Assembly: GCA_947629835.1 (NCBI GenBank) | Contig: CANRFH010000007.1 | Span: 1 to 46,332 of the forward strand | Direction: 5' to 3' | DNA from: an uncultured Clostridia bacterium | GTDB lineage: Bacteria > Bacillota > Clostridia > TANB77 > CAG-508 | DNA length: 46,332 nt | Program-made: the position numbers and the translations under genes | Shown here: positions 1-9,189 of the stretch, in pieces | Position numbering within the stretch: position 1 is the stretch's first letter | Layout: every line of letters begins with the position of its first letter | Notes under the pieces: model-generated | Databases searched by the model: none | What the model was told of the DNA's origin: nothing | What the model saw: only the letters and a program-made list of their open reading frames with translations

Positions 1-55
1 AATAAATCAATACGATATAATTTTTAAATCTCTAAAATGCTTTGCCGTCCTATGT

Positions 56-451
<396 letters not shown>

Positions 452-486
452 TCAAGACTTTCAAAAAGTTCGACGAAAATTGTCTG

Positions 487-572
487 TGGTGGGCAGGGAT
501 GGATTCGAACCATCGTACGCTCTCGCGGCCAGATTTACAGTCTGGTGCCATTAACCACTCGACCACCTACCC
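487..572 (-). tRNA. tRNA-Tyr(GTA)
   Basis: The minus strand folds as a class II tRNA. The acceptor GGGTAGG pairs with CCTGCCC, and the discriminator A and CCA are encoded. The anticodon loop CTGTAAA carries anticodon GTA, the variable arm is long, and the T loop reads GGTTCGAATCC. This is the only tRNA in the window and has no obvious connection to CGG decoding. Confidence 0.95.
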
Positions 573-661
573 AAAATATTAACAACAGAATCAATTATAA
601 TATTTTTTTCGTAATCTGTCAATAACAAATTCGAAAAAAATTACATTTTACAATATACATC

Positions 662-690
662 TTGATTTTATGAAAACATCGTGATATATT
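662..690 (+). promoter_or_regulatory. putative SigA promoter for the hpt-like gene
   Basis: TTGATT (662-667), a 17-nt spacer and TATATT (685-690) lie about 48 nt upstream of the ATG at 738. Confidence 0.45.
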
Positions 691-737
691 ATGCAATGAA
701 CATATATATAATTTTTCCAAAGGGATGTTGATTTAAA

Positions 738-1421
738 ATGAAAAAGCAAAATAAGTTTAAAAACAGTTTAAAAGTTCAGATAAGTTCAAAGGAGACAAGA
801 GAAACTTATCCAGAAGCAGGAAAAGATGCTGCTAAATTAAGAGCTTTCTATGAGTCAGATGAGGTTACAAAAAGAATACAAGAAATGGCAATAAAAATAT
901 CAGAAGATTACAAAGGAAAACCATTAGCACTAGTTTGTGTTGAATATGGAGGAAGACCATTATACAATTTACTTGTTGATAATTTGCACAGTTTAGGAGT
1001 TACCAATTTTTACCAAGGCTCAGTAAAAGTAGAAATTGATGCAACTAAAAAGTCGGAAGATAGAATAGAACCTAAATTTCATTTTGAATCAGGTATAGTA
1101 AGTGATTTAAGTAAATTAAATAATATGAATTTGGTAATTGTTGACGACCAAATAAATAGCGGAAGAACATTTGACTTTTTAAGAGAGAGATATTCAAAAG
1201 CTTCAAGTGTAGAACTTGCCACATTGATTGTCAAAGGTAAAGCCAAAAAGAGAATGGACGATATAAAATATTATGGCTTTTATACTAAATCAAGTACAGA
1301 TAAATATGTTGGATTTGGTATGGATTATAAAGAACAACATAGAGAATTACCATATATTGCAAGAATCAAACAAAGAAAACAATATAATAGTAATAATTCA
1401 AAAGATCATGATTCAAGATAA
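738..1421 (+). CDS. hpt: phosphoribosyltransferase, hypoxanthine phosphoribosyltransferase-like
   Basis: This 227-aa protein has the type I PRTase fold signature: the PRPP-binding loop VIVDDQINSGRT at about residues 133-144, preceded by hydrophobic strands. A C-terminal stretch VGFGMDYKEQHRELPYIARI matches the end of HPRT proteins (GxGxDY...RxLPYI). HPRT makes IMP or GMP from hypoxanthine or guanine and PRPP. It is somewhat longer than the usual 180 aa because of an N-terminal extension of about 45 residues and a basic tail. The start at 738 has an AGGGATG ribosome site. The next gene begins 3 nt downstream, suggesting cotranscription. There is no in-frame CGG; AGC-GGA and TCG-GAA occur in normal phase. 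Assignment to PRTase is firm, the exact base specificity less so. Confidence 0.8.
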   Translation: MKKQNKFKNSLKVQISSKETRETYPEAGKDAAKLRAFYESDEVTKRIQEMAIKISEDYKGKPLALVCVEYGGRPLYNLLVDNLHSLGVTNFYQGSVKVEIDATKKSEDRIEPKFHFESGIVSDLSKLNNMNLVIVDDQINSGRTFDFLRERYSKASSVELATLIVKGKAKKRMDDIKYYGFYTKSSTDKYVGFGMDYKEQHRELPYIARIKQRKQYNSNNSKDHDSR

Positions 1422-1424
1422 TAA

Positions 1425-2988
1425 ATGTATAAGGAAATAAAACAAATTATGAATTTTATTAAAAAAATAATTAATAGAAATATAAGTGAAAAGCAGTATA
1501 AATATTTAATATATTTTTACTGCTTAATAATATCACTTATATTTTTATTTATATGTTCAAAAAGTTCACCGTTATATCCATTCAATAATTGGGACGACTC
1601 TAATTCATTTTTTACAATGGGAAAGGGTATGGCAAATGGTTTAGTGCCATATAAAGATTTATTCGAACAAAAAGGACCTATTATTTATCTAATACACGCA
1701 ATATCTTACCTAATATCAAATACCACTTTTATAGGAGTATTTATCTTTGAAGTTATTTCATTTTCTATTTTTTTGTATTTTACAGCTAAAATAATGTTAA
1801 TGTATTGCAGAAAAATACATATACTATGGGCTATGCCACTTATATCAAGTATAATACTTACAAGCTATGTATTTGTTGCAGGAGATAGCGCAGAAGAATT
1901 TTGTATGCCACTTTTGACAATTAGTTTATATACTTTGTTTAATTATTATAAAAATATTTACCCTAATAAAATGCCTACAAAACAAGTGATATTAGATGGA
2001 ATACTTGCAGGTTGCGTTTTATGGATAAAATATAATTTGCTAGGATTTTGGCTTGGAATTATGGTAGCTTTATTCGTAGGGTTAATCATAAATAAAAAAG
2101 TAAAAGATGCATTTTTAACATGTATATATTTTTTAGCTCGGAATGCTAATTGTAACGATTCCATGGATAATATATTTTTCTTTAAATTCTGCTATGACTG
2201 ATCTAATAAATGTATATTTTTTGGTAAATATATCTTCATATAGTACACAAACTCTATTGCCGTTAAGAATATTTACTGCATATAAAGAGGGAGTTATGCA
2301 TGCAATAAAATTGCCACAATATTCAATAATAACATTAATAGGATATATTTATGTTATGAAAGATAAGCATATTATTCCAAATGTGCAGGGGAAAATTGCA
2401 TTAACTTTAACAATATTACTTTCAATGCTAGGAGTATTTATTGGAGCAAATCATGTATATTATTTCCTAATACTAATGGTATTTATAGTTTTAGCTGTAA
2501 TATTTATAGCTAAAATGATTGAAAAATTAAAATACAAAAAGATTATAAATGTAATTAAATATATGTCTCCATTGTATTTGATAGTAATTGTTCTATTAAC
2601 ATGTATATCAAGTCAAAATTTTGGCTATCATGAAAAACAAAAAGAAGATTTAGTTCAATACAAGTTTGCGGAAATTATAAAAGAAAAGCCTAATGCAACA
2701 TTATTAAACTATGGCTTTTTAGACGGGGGATTTTATACAGTATCAAATATCGTTCCAAATGTAAAATATTTCCATAAGCCAAACATTGAACACGAAAGAT
2801 TCCCTGAGATAGAAGATGAACAAAACAGGTATATAGAAGAAAAAATTACAGATTTTGTAGTAATAAAAGTAGCAAATGAAGATGATAGTTATAGTATCCA
2901 AAATCTATATAAAAATTATGAAAAACTTGATTCAGTATATGATATTGAAAAAAATAAATATTATATGCTATTCAAAGTTCAAAGCTAA
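1425..2988 (+). CDS. multi-spanning membrane protein, glycosyltransferase 39-like, with one CGG frame break
   Basis: The gene is split into two frames joined at CGG 2139-2141. Removing the C gives TTA-GCT-GGA-ATG and a single protein of about 520 aa. Around ten or more hydrophobic segments run from residue 25 to about 400. The early luminal motif NWDDSNSFFTMGKGMANGLVPYKDLFEQKGP resembles the D-containing first loop of GT-C/PMT-type glycosyltransferases (family 39). The C-terminus is a soluble domain. The likely role is transfer of a sugar from a lipid carrier on the outer membrane face, but the substrate is unknown. An internal ATG at 1449 has a nearer AAGGA and could be the real start. A strong terminator follows at 3074-3110. 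Confidence 0.7.
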
Positions 2989-3073
2989 ATTTTTCAAAGC
3001 TAAAAAATTTTAAAAAATCACATAACATTACATAAATAAATAAAAAAACAAATAAAAGTTATCTAAAAAAGCA

Positions 3074-3110
3074 AGAAATAGTCTAAAAAACAAGACTATT
3101 TCTTTTTTTG
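3074..3110 (+). terminator. intrinsic terminator
   Basis: Stem AGAAATAGTC / GACTATTTCT followed by seven T, downstream of the membrane glycosyltransferase-like gene. Confidence 0.85.
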
Positions 3111-3119
3111 TGTCCAATA

Positions 3120-3154
3120 AAACGACAGTATTTTAAAAAAAGACGAACTATAAT
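3120..3154 (+). promoter_or_regulatory. putative spoIIG promoter with weak Spo0A-box-like sites
   Basis: A good -10 hexamer TATAAT (3149-3154) has no recognisable -35 at 17 nt. The Spo0A-dependent spoIIG promoter of Bacillus likewise has an abnormal -35 spacing. Upstream, AACGACAG (complement TGTCGTT) and GACGAAC are partial matches to the 0A box TGTCGAA. This is tentative and rests on position and partial matches only. Confidence 0.35.
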
Positions 3155-3187
3155 TAATAGTGAAATGAGGAGGTGGTGCGAAGGGAA

Positions 3188-4115
3188 ATGACTATATATT
3201 TAGATGTAGTCTTTATAGAAAATATATGTATGAATAGCATTATTTTATTTGCAACAGGACTAGTCACAAAAACCAAATGTAAAATAATTAGAAATCTCAT
3301 ATCTAGCACAATTGGAGCAGTTTATGTTATTGGGGCATATATAACCAATAATGAGCTCTATACAAATTCGATAGTAAAAATTGGACTGTCAATTACTATG
3401 GTATATATAGCATTTTACCCAAACAATATAAAATCAGCTTTTAAATATATAGTAATATTTTATCTTACATCATTTGTATTTGGAGGATGTGCATTCGCTC
3501 TGCTTTACTACATAAAACCACAAAACATTTTCTACAACAATAGTCGGATTACTTTCAGGAACATATCCAATAAAAATAGCTTTTTTAGGAGCAATGATAG
3601 GACTTATTATTTTAAGTATTTCTTTTAAACTTATAAAAAACAGGCTTAAAAAAAGCGAAATGTTTTGTAATGTAGAGATAGAGTATAATGAAAAAATTAC
3701 AAAAATTAGAGCAATTATAGATTCAGGAAATTTGCTTAAAGATCCAATAACTGGTTCGTCTGTCATTGTGGTAGAAAGAAAAAAACTAGTAGATATGATA
3801 GACAATAAGATTTTAGATAATTTAGAAAATATTATATCAGGAGAATATGAAATCATAGATGAAGAATACATATCAAAGTTTAGACTTATCCCATTTTCTT
3901 CACTTGGAAAGCAAAATGGAATGTTACTTGGCTTTAAGCCAGATGTGCTTAGAATAGATTTTGATGATGTTCAAAGAAAGATAGATAAAGTAATTATTGC
4001 AATATATGATAGAGACATAACTAAAAACGATGAATATTCTGGTATTGTTGGACTAGAAATTTTAGAAGGAAGGAGTGAAATAAATTATGAATATACTAAA
4101 AATATTAAAGCATAA
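3188..4115 (+). CDS. spoIIGA: SpoIIGA, pro-sigma-E processing protease, with one CGG frame break
   Basis: SpoIIGA is the membrane aspartic protease that cleaves pro-SigE during sporulation. The N-terminus [20 protein letters not shown] is the family hallmark and begins five predicted membrane segments. The C-terminal protease domain carries the catalytic DSGN motif ([12 protein letters not shown]). The ORF breaks at CGG 3545-3547; skipping the C gives AAT-AGT-GGA-TTA and a 308-aa protein, normal for the family. I chose ATG 3188 over GTG 3173 and 3176 because it gives the canonical N-terminus. Its 3' end overlaps sigE by 29 nt, indicating coupled translation with its substrate. The usual third gene, sigG, does not follow. 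Confidence 0.93.
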
Positions 4116-4818
4116 TATAAATAATATTTATTTAAAATACTTGCCCAAGGACTTATCAGAAGAGCAAGAGATATTTTACATAGCAGGGAGTCAAACACTT
4201 CCTCCGCCATTAGAACCAGAAGAAGAGGAAAAGTTGTTAAAAAAGCTTGCCGAAAAAGACCTAGAAGCTAGACAAACATTGGTAGAAAGAAATTTAAGGC
4301 TTGTTGTATATATTGCAAAAAAGTTTGAAAATACGGGAATTGGTATCGAAGATTTAATATCAATAGGCACAATAGGTCTTATGAAAGCAATCAATACATT
4401 TAATACTGAAAAAAAGATAAAACTTGCGACTTATGCATCTAGATGTATAGAAAATGAAATTTTGATGTATTTAAGGAGAAGCAATAAAATAAAAGGAGAA
4501 ATATCAATAGATGAACCACTAAATCAAGATGGAGATGGAAATGAATTACTTCTGTCAGATATTTTAGGTACGGATAATGATGTTACATCAAGAAGAATAG
4601 AAGATGAGGTAGATAAAGCACTTCTAAAAGCATCAATGGAAAAACTTGGAAAAAGAGAAAAAGATATAATGGAGCTTAGGTTTGGCTTTAATACAGGAAG
4701 TGAGAAAACGCAAAAGGAGGTAGCTGATATGCTTGGCATATCACAAAGCTACATTTCTAGGTTAGAAAAGAAAATTATACACAAAATGAAAAAGGAGATT
4801 TTGAGTAAAACAGGATAA
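4087..4818 (+). CDS. sigE: RNA polymerase sporulation sigma factor SigE
   Basis: This 243-aa sigma-70 family protein has an N-terminal pro-sequence (about residues 1-30) that the upstream SpoIIGA protease would remove. The acidic linker [13 protein letters not shown] and region 2 ([48 protein letters not shown]) match SigE/SigK closely. Region 4 contains [11 protein letters not shown] and the helix-turn-helix [20 protein letters not shown]. It would direct mother-cell transcription early in sporulation. The gene overlaps spoIIGA and ends only 6 nt before the convergent small gene at 4825. No CGG frame break is present. Confidence 0.96.
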   Translation: MNILKILKHNINNIYLKYLPKDLSEEQEIFYIAGSQTLPPPLEPEEEEKLLKKLAEKDLEARQTLVERNLRLVVYIAKKFENTGIGIEDLISIGTIGLMKAINTFNTEKKIKLATYASRCIENEILMYLRRSNKIKGEISIDEPLNQDGDGNELLLSDILGTDNDVTSRRIEDEVDKALLKASMEKLGKREKDIMELRFGFNTGSEKTQKEVADMLGISQSYISRLEKKIIHKMKKEILSKTG

Positions 4819-4824
4819 AAAGGT

Positions 4825-4989
4825 TTATTTTATAGCTGAGACAATAATTGGTCCAACTAATGCAATAATTGCAAGGACTACAATTACTGTTCCAGCTATT
4901 TTATTAGAATTATCTTTGTATTCATAAATTGCATATCCAATTGTTTTTAGAAAAACAAAAATACTTAAAATAATAACAATAAAAAACAT
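4825..4989 (-). CDS. 54-aa two-segment membrane protein, last gene of the gerA operon
   Basis: ATG at 4989 is preceded by GGAGGT. The 54-aa product has two hydrophobic segments (about residues 2-16 and 32-52) joined by a short polar loop (YEYKDNSNK). It lies 16 nt downstream of gerAC in the same direction. Some Bacillus germinant receptor operons encode small two-TM 'D subunits' that modulate receptor activity. Size, topology and position fit that role, but I have no sequence match, so the assignment is an inference. Confidence 0.65.
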   Translation of the reverse strand: MFFIVIILSIFVFLKTIGYAIYEYKDNSNKIAGTVIVVLAIIALVGPIIVSAIK

Positions 4990-5005
4990 AAGTACCTCCA
5001 AATAT

Positions 5006-6237
5006 CTAAGAGATTAGGTAACTAGAAATAATATCAACATTTACATCTACATCAAAAAATGAGTTTTCATAGTTATCACACCAGTCATAATTTAACCAAT
5101 CTTTCCAAGTCAAAAAATGTGATACAGCATATTTACCAAATTTGGCAATATCAGATTTATAATCCTTAGAGGTTTTATACAAATAATTCTCAATTTGATT
5201 TTTCATATATGAATTTGCATAAGCATTGATTAATTTTAAATTTTCTTCTTCAAAATAATTAGAGTTTTCATCTGCTGATAAGATCCTAGCATCCAATTTA
5301 ACATTGCAAGAAATATAAGGAGAACCGTTTATAATCTCTACTTTATTCTTTGTGTTTTTTTGTAAATTTACGTATAAATCTATTACACTATCTGAGTCAA
5401 AAGGACTAGGGATAGAAATTATGCATTCTTCAAGCTCATTTATAACAATTAAATGACAAACAGTTTCAATAGCAGAGAGTTCACCGCACAAGTTTATCGT
5501 CTTTAAAGACGGCAAGACCTACGACATCTATTTTAGAAGAAGCCTTACTATCATCACCTAAGTTAGCAGTAGTTTCTCCGGAGATCGTATCGTTATTGAT
5601 AGATAAATTGCTATTTTGTTTATTACTTTCTGTAATAGAGCCAAGTATTGCAGATGCCTCTCCAAAGGTATCATTTATTCCATTAAAAACATCAGAAAGA
5701 GTTATATTTGAGGTATAACCTGTGTAACGACTAGAAGATGCAATTATTTCATAGTATTTAGCAGTTATACTTTCAATCTCAGATTTAGAATTGGCTAAAA
5801 AGTCATAAGCAGTTGAGCGAGATATTATGACATTACAATCAGGCCTAATATCTATATTATTCGTAAGAGTATATACTATTTCAGAAAGTCCAGATTCTGC
5901 AATTTCTTCTGAAATAACAATTACTTTACAATGAGAAAGATTTAGTATTTTACTAACAAAACTGTTGGCAAGACTTATTCCAGACTCTATTGACGAACAA
6001 TCCACAGTATCAATTACAGTGTCATTAGAGTCAGAAGAAGAAGAACCACCATCAGTTGTATTCTGAGAAGGAATAGAAATTTGAAAACTTACTCTTAATT
6101 CATCTTCTGTTCCTACATCTACACCGAAGCGCAACAACATAAGCTATGCTATTTATATCAGGTGTAGCATTATATCCATTTATTACAAAGGCAACAATGA
6201 TTATAACTATCAATAAAAGACTAAGACGCTTTCTCAA
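5006..6237 (-). CDS. gerAC: GerAC-type germinant receptor C subunit, with two CGG frame breaks
   Basis: Two breaks at minus-strand CGG, 6124-6126 (CTT-C-GGT-GTA-GAT) and 5484-5486 (GTG-C-GGT-GAA), resolve to a 409-aa protein. After correction the N-terminus reads SIAYVVALGVDVG, the conserved 'GxGxD' region after the GerAC signal sequence. The rest matches Ger(x)C: FVSKILNLSHCKVIVISEEIA and DCNVIISRSTAYDFL. The start is TTG at 6237 with AAGGAG upstream, overlapping gerAB by 17 nt. The membrane anchor is LSLLLIVIIIVAFVINGYNA, and I see no lipobox cysteine where GerAC proteins are normally lipidated. It may therefore be held by a signal anchor. The C subunit acts with GerAA and GerAB in the spore inner membrane. 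Confidence 0.88.
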
Positions 6238-7340
6238 CTGAATTTTCTCCTTTCTTTAATTCTCTTTTTTTCTTGATATATGCAGTAATTAAAATAACCG
6301 AACATATAAAGAAAACAAATATTATAGAAGCATATCTATAAAATTGATTCTCAAAGAAGCGGATATTAGAAATATTAGAAGGTATCATACTTATAACAAA
6401 CAAAAATGCTGAAAAACAAAATACCATTGGACTTTTATGTTTTATATTTGTAATTTTCTTAAAGGTATTTAATATAAAGTGCATAACTATTGCTAAATAA
6501 CTAAATATAGAGATTATCCATATTAATATAAATATTGCATCAATTCTTTGAATGAAATCTCCAAAATTTACTCTCCTTGCTAAAATATAAATTGATAAAG
6601 TATTACTTATTTCAGTTACAGAAGGAAATAAGAAAAGTAAGGCTATAACTCCTAGTATCAAATAAATACCATATATTATAAGAGATATAATAGTTATTTT
6701 TTTCAAATCTTTACTTTCTCCAAGTAGAGAAGGAATTAGTTCTACAATAAATAAACTACTAAATGCAAAAATATTACCGAAGGCCAGAGATAAATGTTTC
6801 ATAAGCTCCATATCCTAAAATAGGGAAAGCTCTTTGAAACACAAAGTCAGAACCTGATGATATAAAGATTATAACCATTGTAAGAAGTATAATCGGCAAT
6901 ATAATTAGTGTTGCTCTGGATATAACTTTAATTCCAAATATATTTAAAATGGCTGTAATTGCAACAAATATTAAAATGACTATTCCTATATCAATATTCG
7001 GAAAATAAATAAGCACTAAACTTCCTGCAAAAATCCTTATAACAAATGCAGAAATAATCAAAAGATATAAAATTACACTAATTGCAAATATGTTCTTAAC
7101 AGGTTTTCCAGCAGTATATTCACAAATATCTATAATGTCTTTATTTGGAAAGAGTTCAAATACTTTTGTAATTGCATAAAAAATGATAAATGTAATTATA
7201 AAAAGATAGATAAGGTTTAATATTGTTGCAGAACCAGTTTGAGTAAGCAAATGGTTTGGCAAATTTAATATAATATGAGATATCAAAACAGTAACAACCA
7301 TGGCTATTGCTTGATACATACCAAGTTTTGACTTTGTCAT
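6221..7340 (-). CDS. gerAB: GerAB-type germinant receptor B subunit, with one CGG frame break
   Basis: This is a 372-aa transporter-like protein of the APC superfamily (GerAB/YndE family) with about ten membrane segments. It starts at ATG 7340 behind AGGAGG (MTKSKLGMYQAIAMVVT). The conserved spore-permease features ELFPNKDIIDI and VLIYFPN are visible. The frame breaks at CGG 6777-6779; skipping the C joins ETFISGL to GNIFAFSSLFIVE. GerAB binds or conducts the germinant, usually an amino acid. It starts 9 nt after gerAA stops and overlaps gerAC. No duplication or internal deletion is apparent. Confidence 0.92.
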
Positions 7341-7349
7341 ATAAACCTC

Positions 7350-9044
7350 CTATTTTTCTTCTTTCCATTTCATACTTATACTTTCTTGCTTTTTTGGCCT
7401 TTGTGTTTTTAGAAAATCTCTTCTATTTTCTCTTTGCCATATAGGTTTTAAGAAATAGTTTAGATCTTTCATACTAGATACAGGTGAATATGGCTCTAAA
7501 TATGACACACCAAATGAATTTATACTAGCAAGTATTGCTAAATGACATAATATTCCAAATGCTATTCCTAAAAATCCTGCAAAATATCCTAAGAAAATAT
7601 ATATAAATCTAAATATACGAACGTGAAAACTAAGTGAGTAATCTGGTATAGCAAATGCGGTAATACCAGTAATTGCAACTATTATAACAAGTATTGGACT
7701 TACTATATTTGCAGAAACAGAAGCTTCTCCTAAAATCAGTGCACCGAACTATTCCGGATAGTCTGACCAAGTGGACCAGGAACTCTTACACCAGACTCTT
7801 GAATCAGTTCAAGAGATAATTCCATTATAAGTATTTCAAATATAATAGGAAACGGAACATTGCTTCTTGATGCAACTATTGCAAATAGTAACTCTGTCGG
7901 AATAAGCTCCTGATGGAAAGTTGTTACTGCTATATAAAATCCAGGTAGTAAAAGAGTAAGTGCTAATGCCAAGGCACGAATTGCTTTTAGAAAATCTGTA
8001 AATTGATACTTTAAATTTCTATCTTCTTGGGAAGTAAGAAAATCTATAAAAACAGCAGGGGCAACTAATGCATAAGGAGTCCCATTCATTAGAATTGCAA
8101 CTCGACCTTCCAATATATATGATGCAACTCTATCAGGTCTTTCAGATGCAATGAGTTGTGGCAAACTAAAAGATGTGTCTTCTATTAGTTGTTCTAATTG
8201 ACCAGAAGATATTAAATAATCAATTCCAAGATTGTTTATTCTATTTTTAACTTCTTCAACTAATTGTTTATTTGCAACATTTTTTAAATAGCATATACCG
8301 TATTTTAGTTTCACTAATAGTACCAACACTTGCATCTTCTATAACAAGGTTTTCATTGTTTATTAATCTCCTTAAAAGACTAGTATTTGTACGAATAGAT
8401 TCAATAAAGCTTTCTTGTGAACCACGTATAATCATTTCATTATCAGGAGGAGAAATGCTACGTTTATCAAAACCTTTTGCATCAATTAAAAACACAGTAT
8501 TAATAGTATCTACAAAAAGAGCAGAAAGTCCTGCATTAACTTTACCAAATACTTCCTTAAAAGTTGTTTCTGTGGATACGTCATTTTGTGGGACAAGCCT
8601 TTCTGAAATATAGTCTGAAAGATTAAATTTCTTAACACGTCTAACAGTTACATTTCCAGTTACAGCTGTACTTACAATATCTGAATCAGCAGTTGTAGTG
8701 TTTGATGTGTTTTTAAGCATAAGTGGCTCTACAACAAATCTATTTATAGATTCAGAATTTATCATACCATCAATAAAAAGTAAAAATGCTTTGTACTGTT
8801 TTCCTCTGGCATTTACAAAAAATTCTCTTGTCTTTATATCACTATTTATATTAGTGTGATATTTTTCTTTTACATATTGTAAATTAATATCAATAGAAGA
8901 ATAAACTTCTTGATTAGTATCTTCTAATGGCTTTAAATTCTCATTGTTTGTCTCATCAGAATTGTCAGTGGAAGACAAAACAAAGTCATGCTTTTCTTCT
9001 TCTTTGAATTTTATTAAATTAAGTAAAATATTTGTAAATTTCAT
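7350..9044 (-). CDS. gerAA: GerAA-type germinant receptor A subunit, with three CGG frame breaks
   Basis: Three minus-strand CGG sites, at 8298-8300, 7754-7756 and 7744-7746, interrupt the frame; two of them are only 10 nt apart. Corrected, they read ETKI-G-ICYLKNVAN and QTI-G-IV-G-ALILGEASVSANIVSP, which are strongly conserved GerA motifs. The protein is then about 563 aa. It has a soluble N-terminal domain (DGMINSESINRFVVEPLM, SPPDNEMIIRGSQESFIESIRTN), then membrane segments containing PFPIIFEILIMEL, then a basic C-tail. The ATG at 9044 lacks a clear ribosome site, and a more distal in-frame start is possible. It heads the gerAA-gerAB-gerAC-small protein operon, normally forespore-expressed (SigG). 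I could not assign a promoter. Confidence 0.93.
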
Positions 9045-9189
9045 AGTATTAGGTATTATTTCATAAAATTTAATAAATATGTATGAATTTGCTATTTTAA
9101 GTGAAATTAAATTTTGTAATGAAAACTTAATGCAGTTGTAATTAATATGTAATATAATTATGTTAAAATTTAACATAGGTGAACAATTT

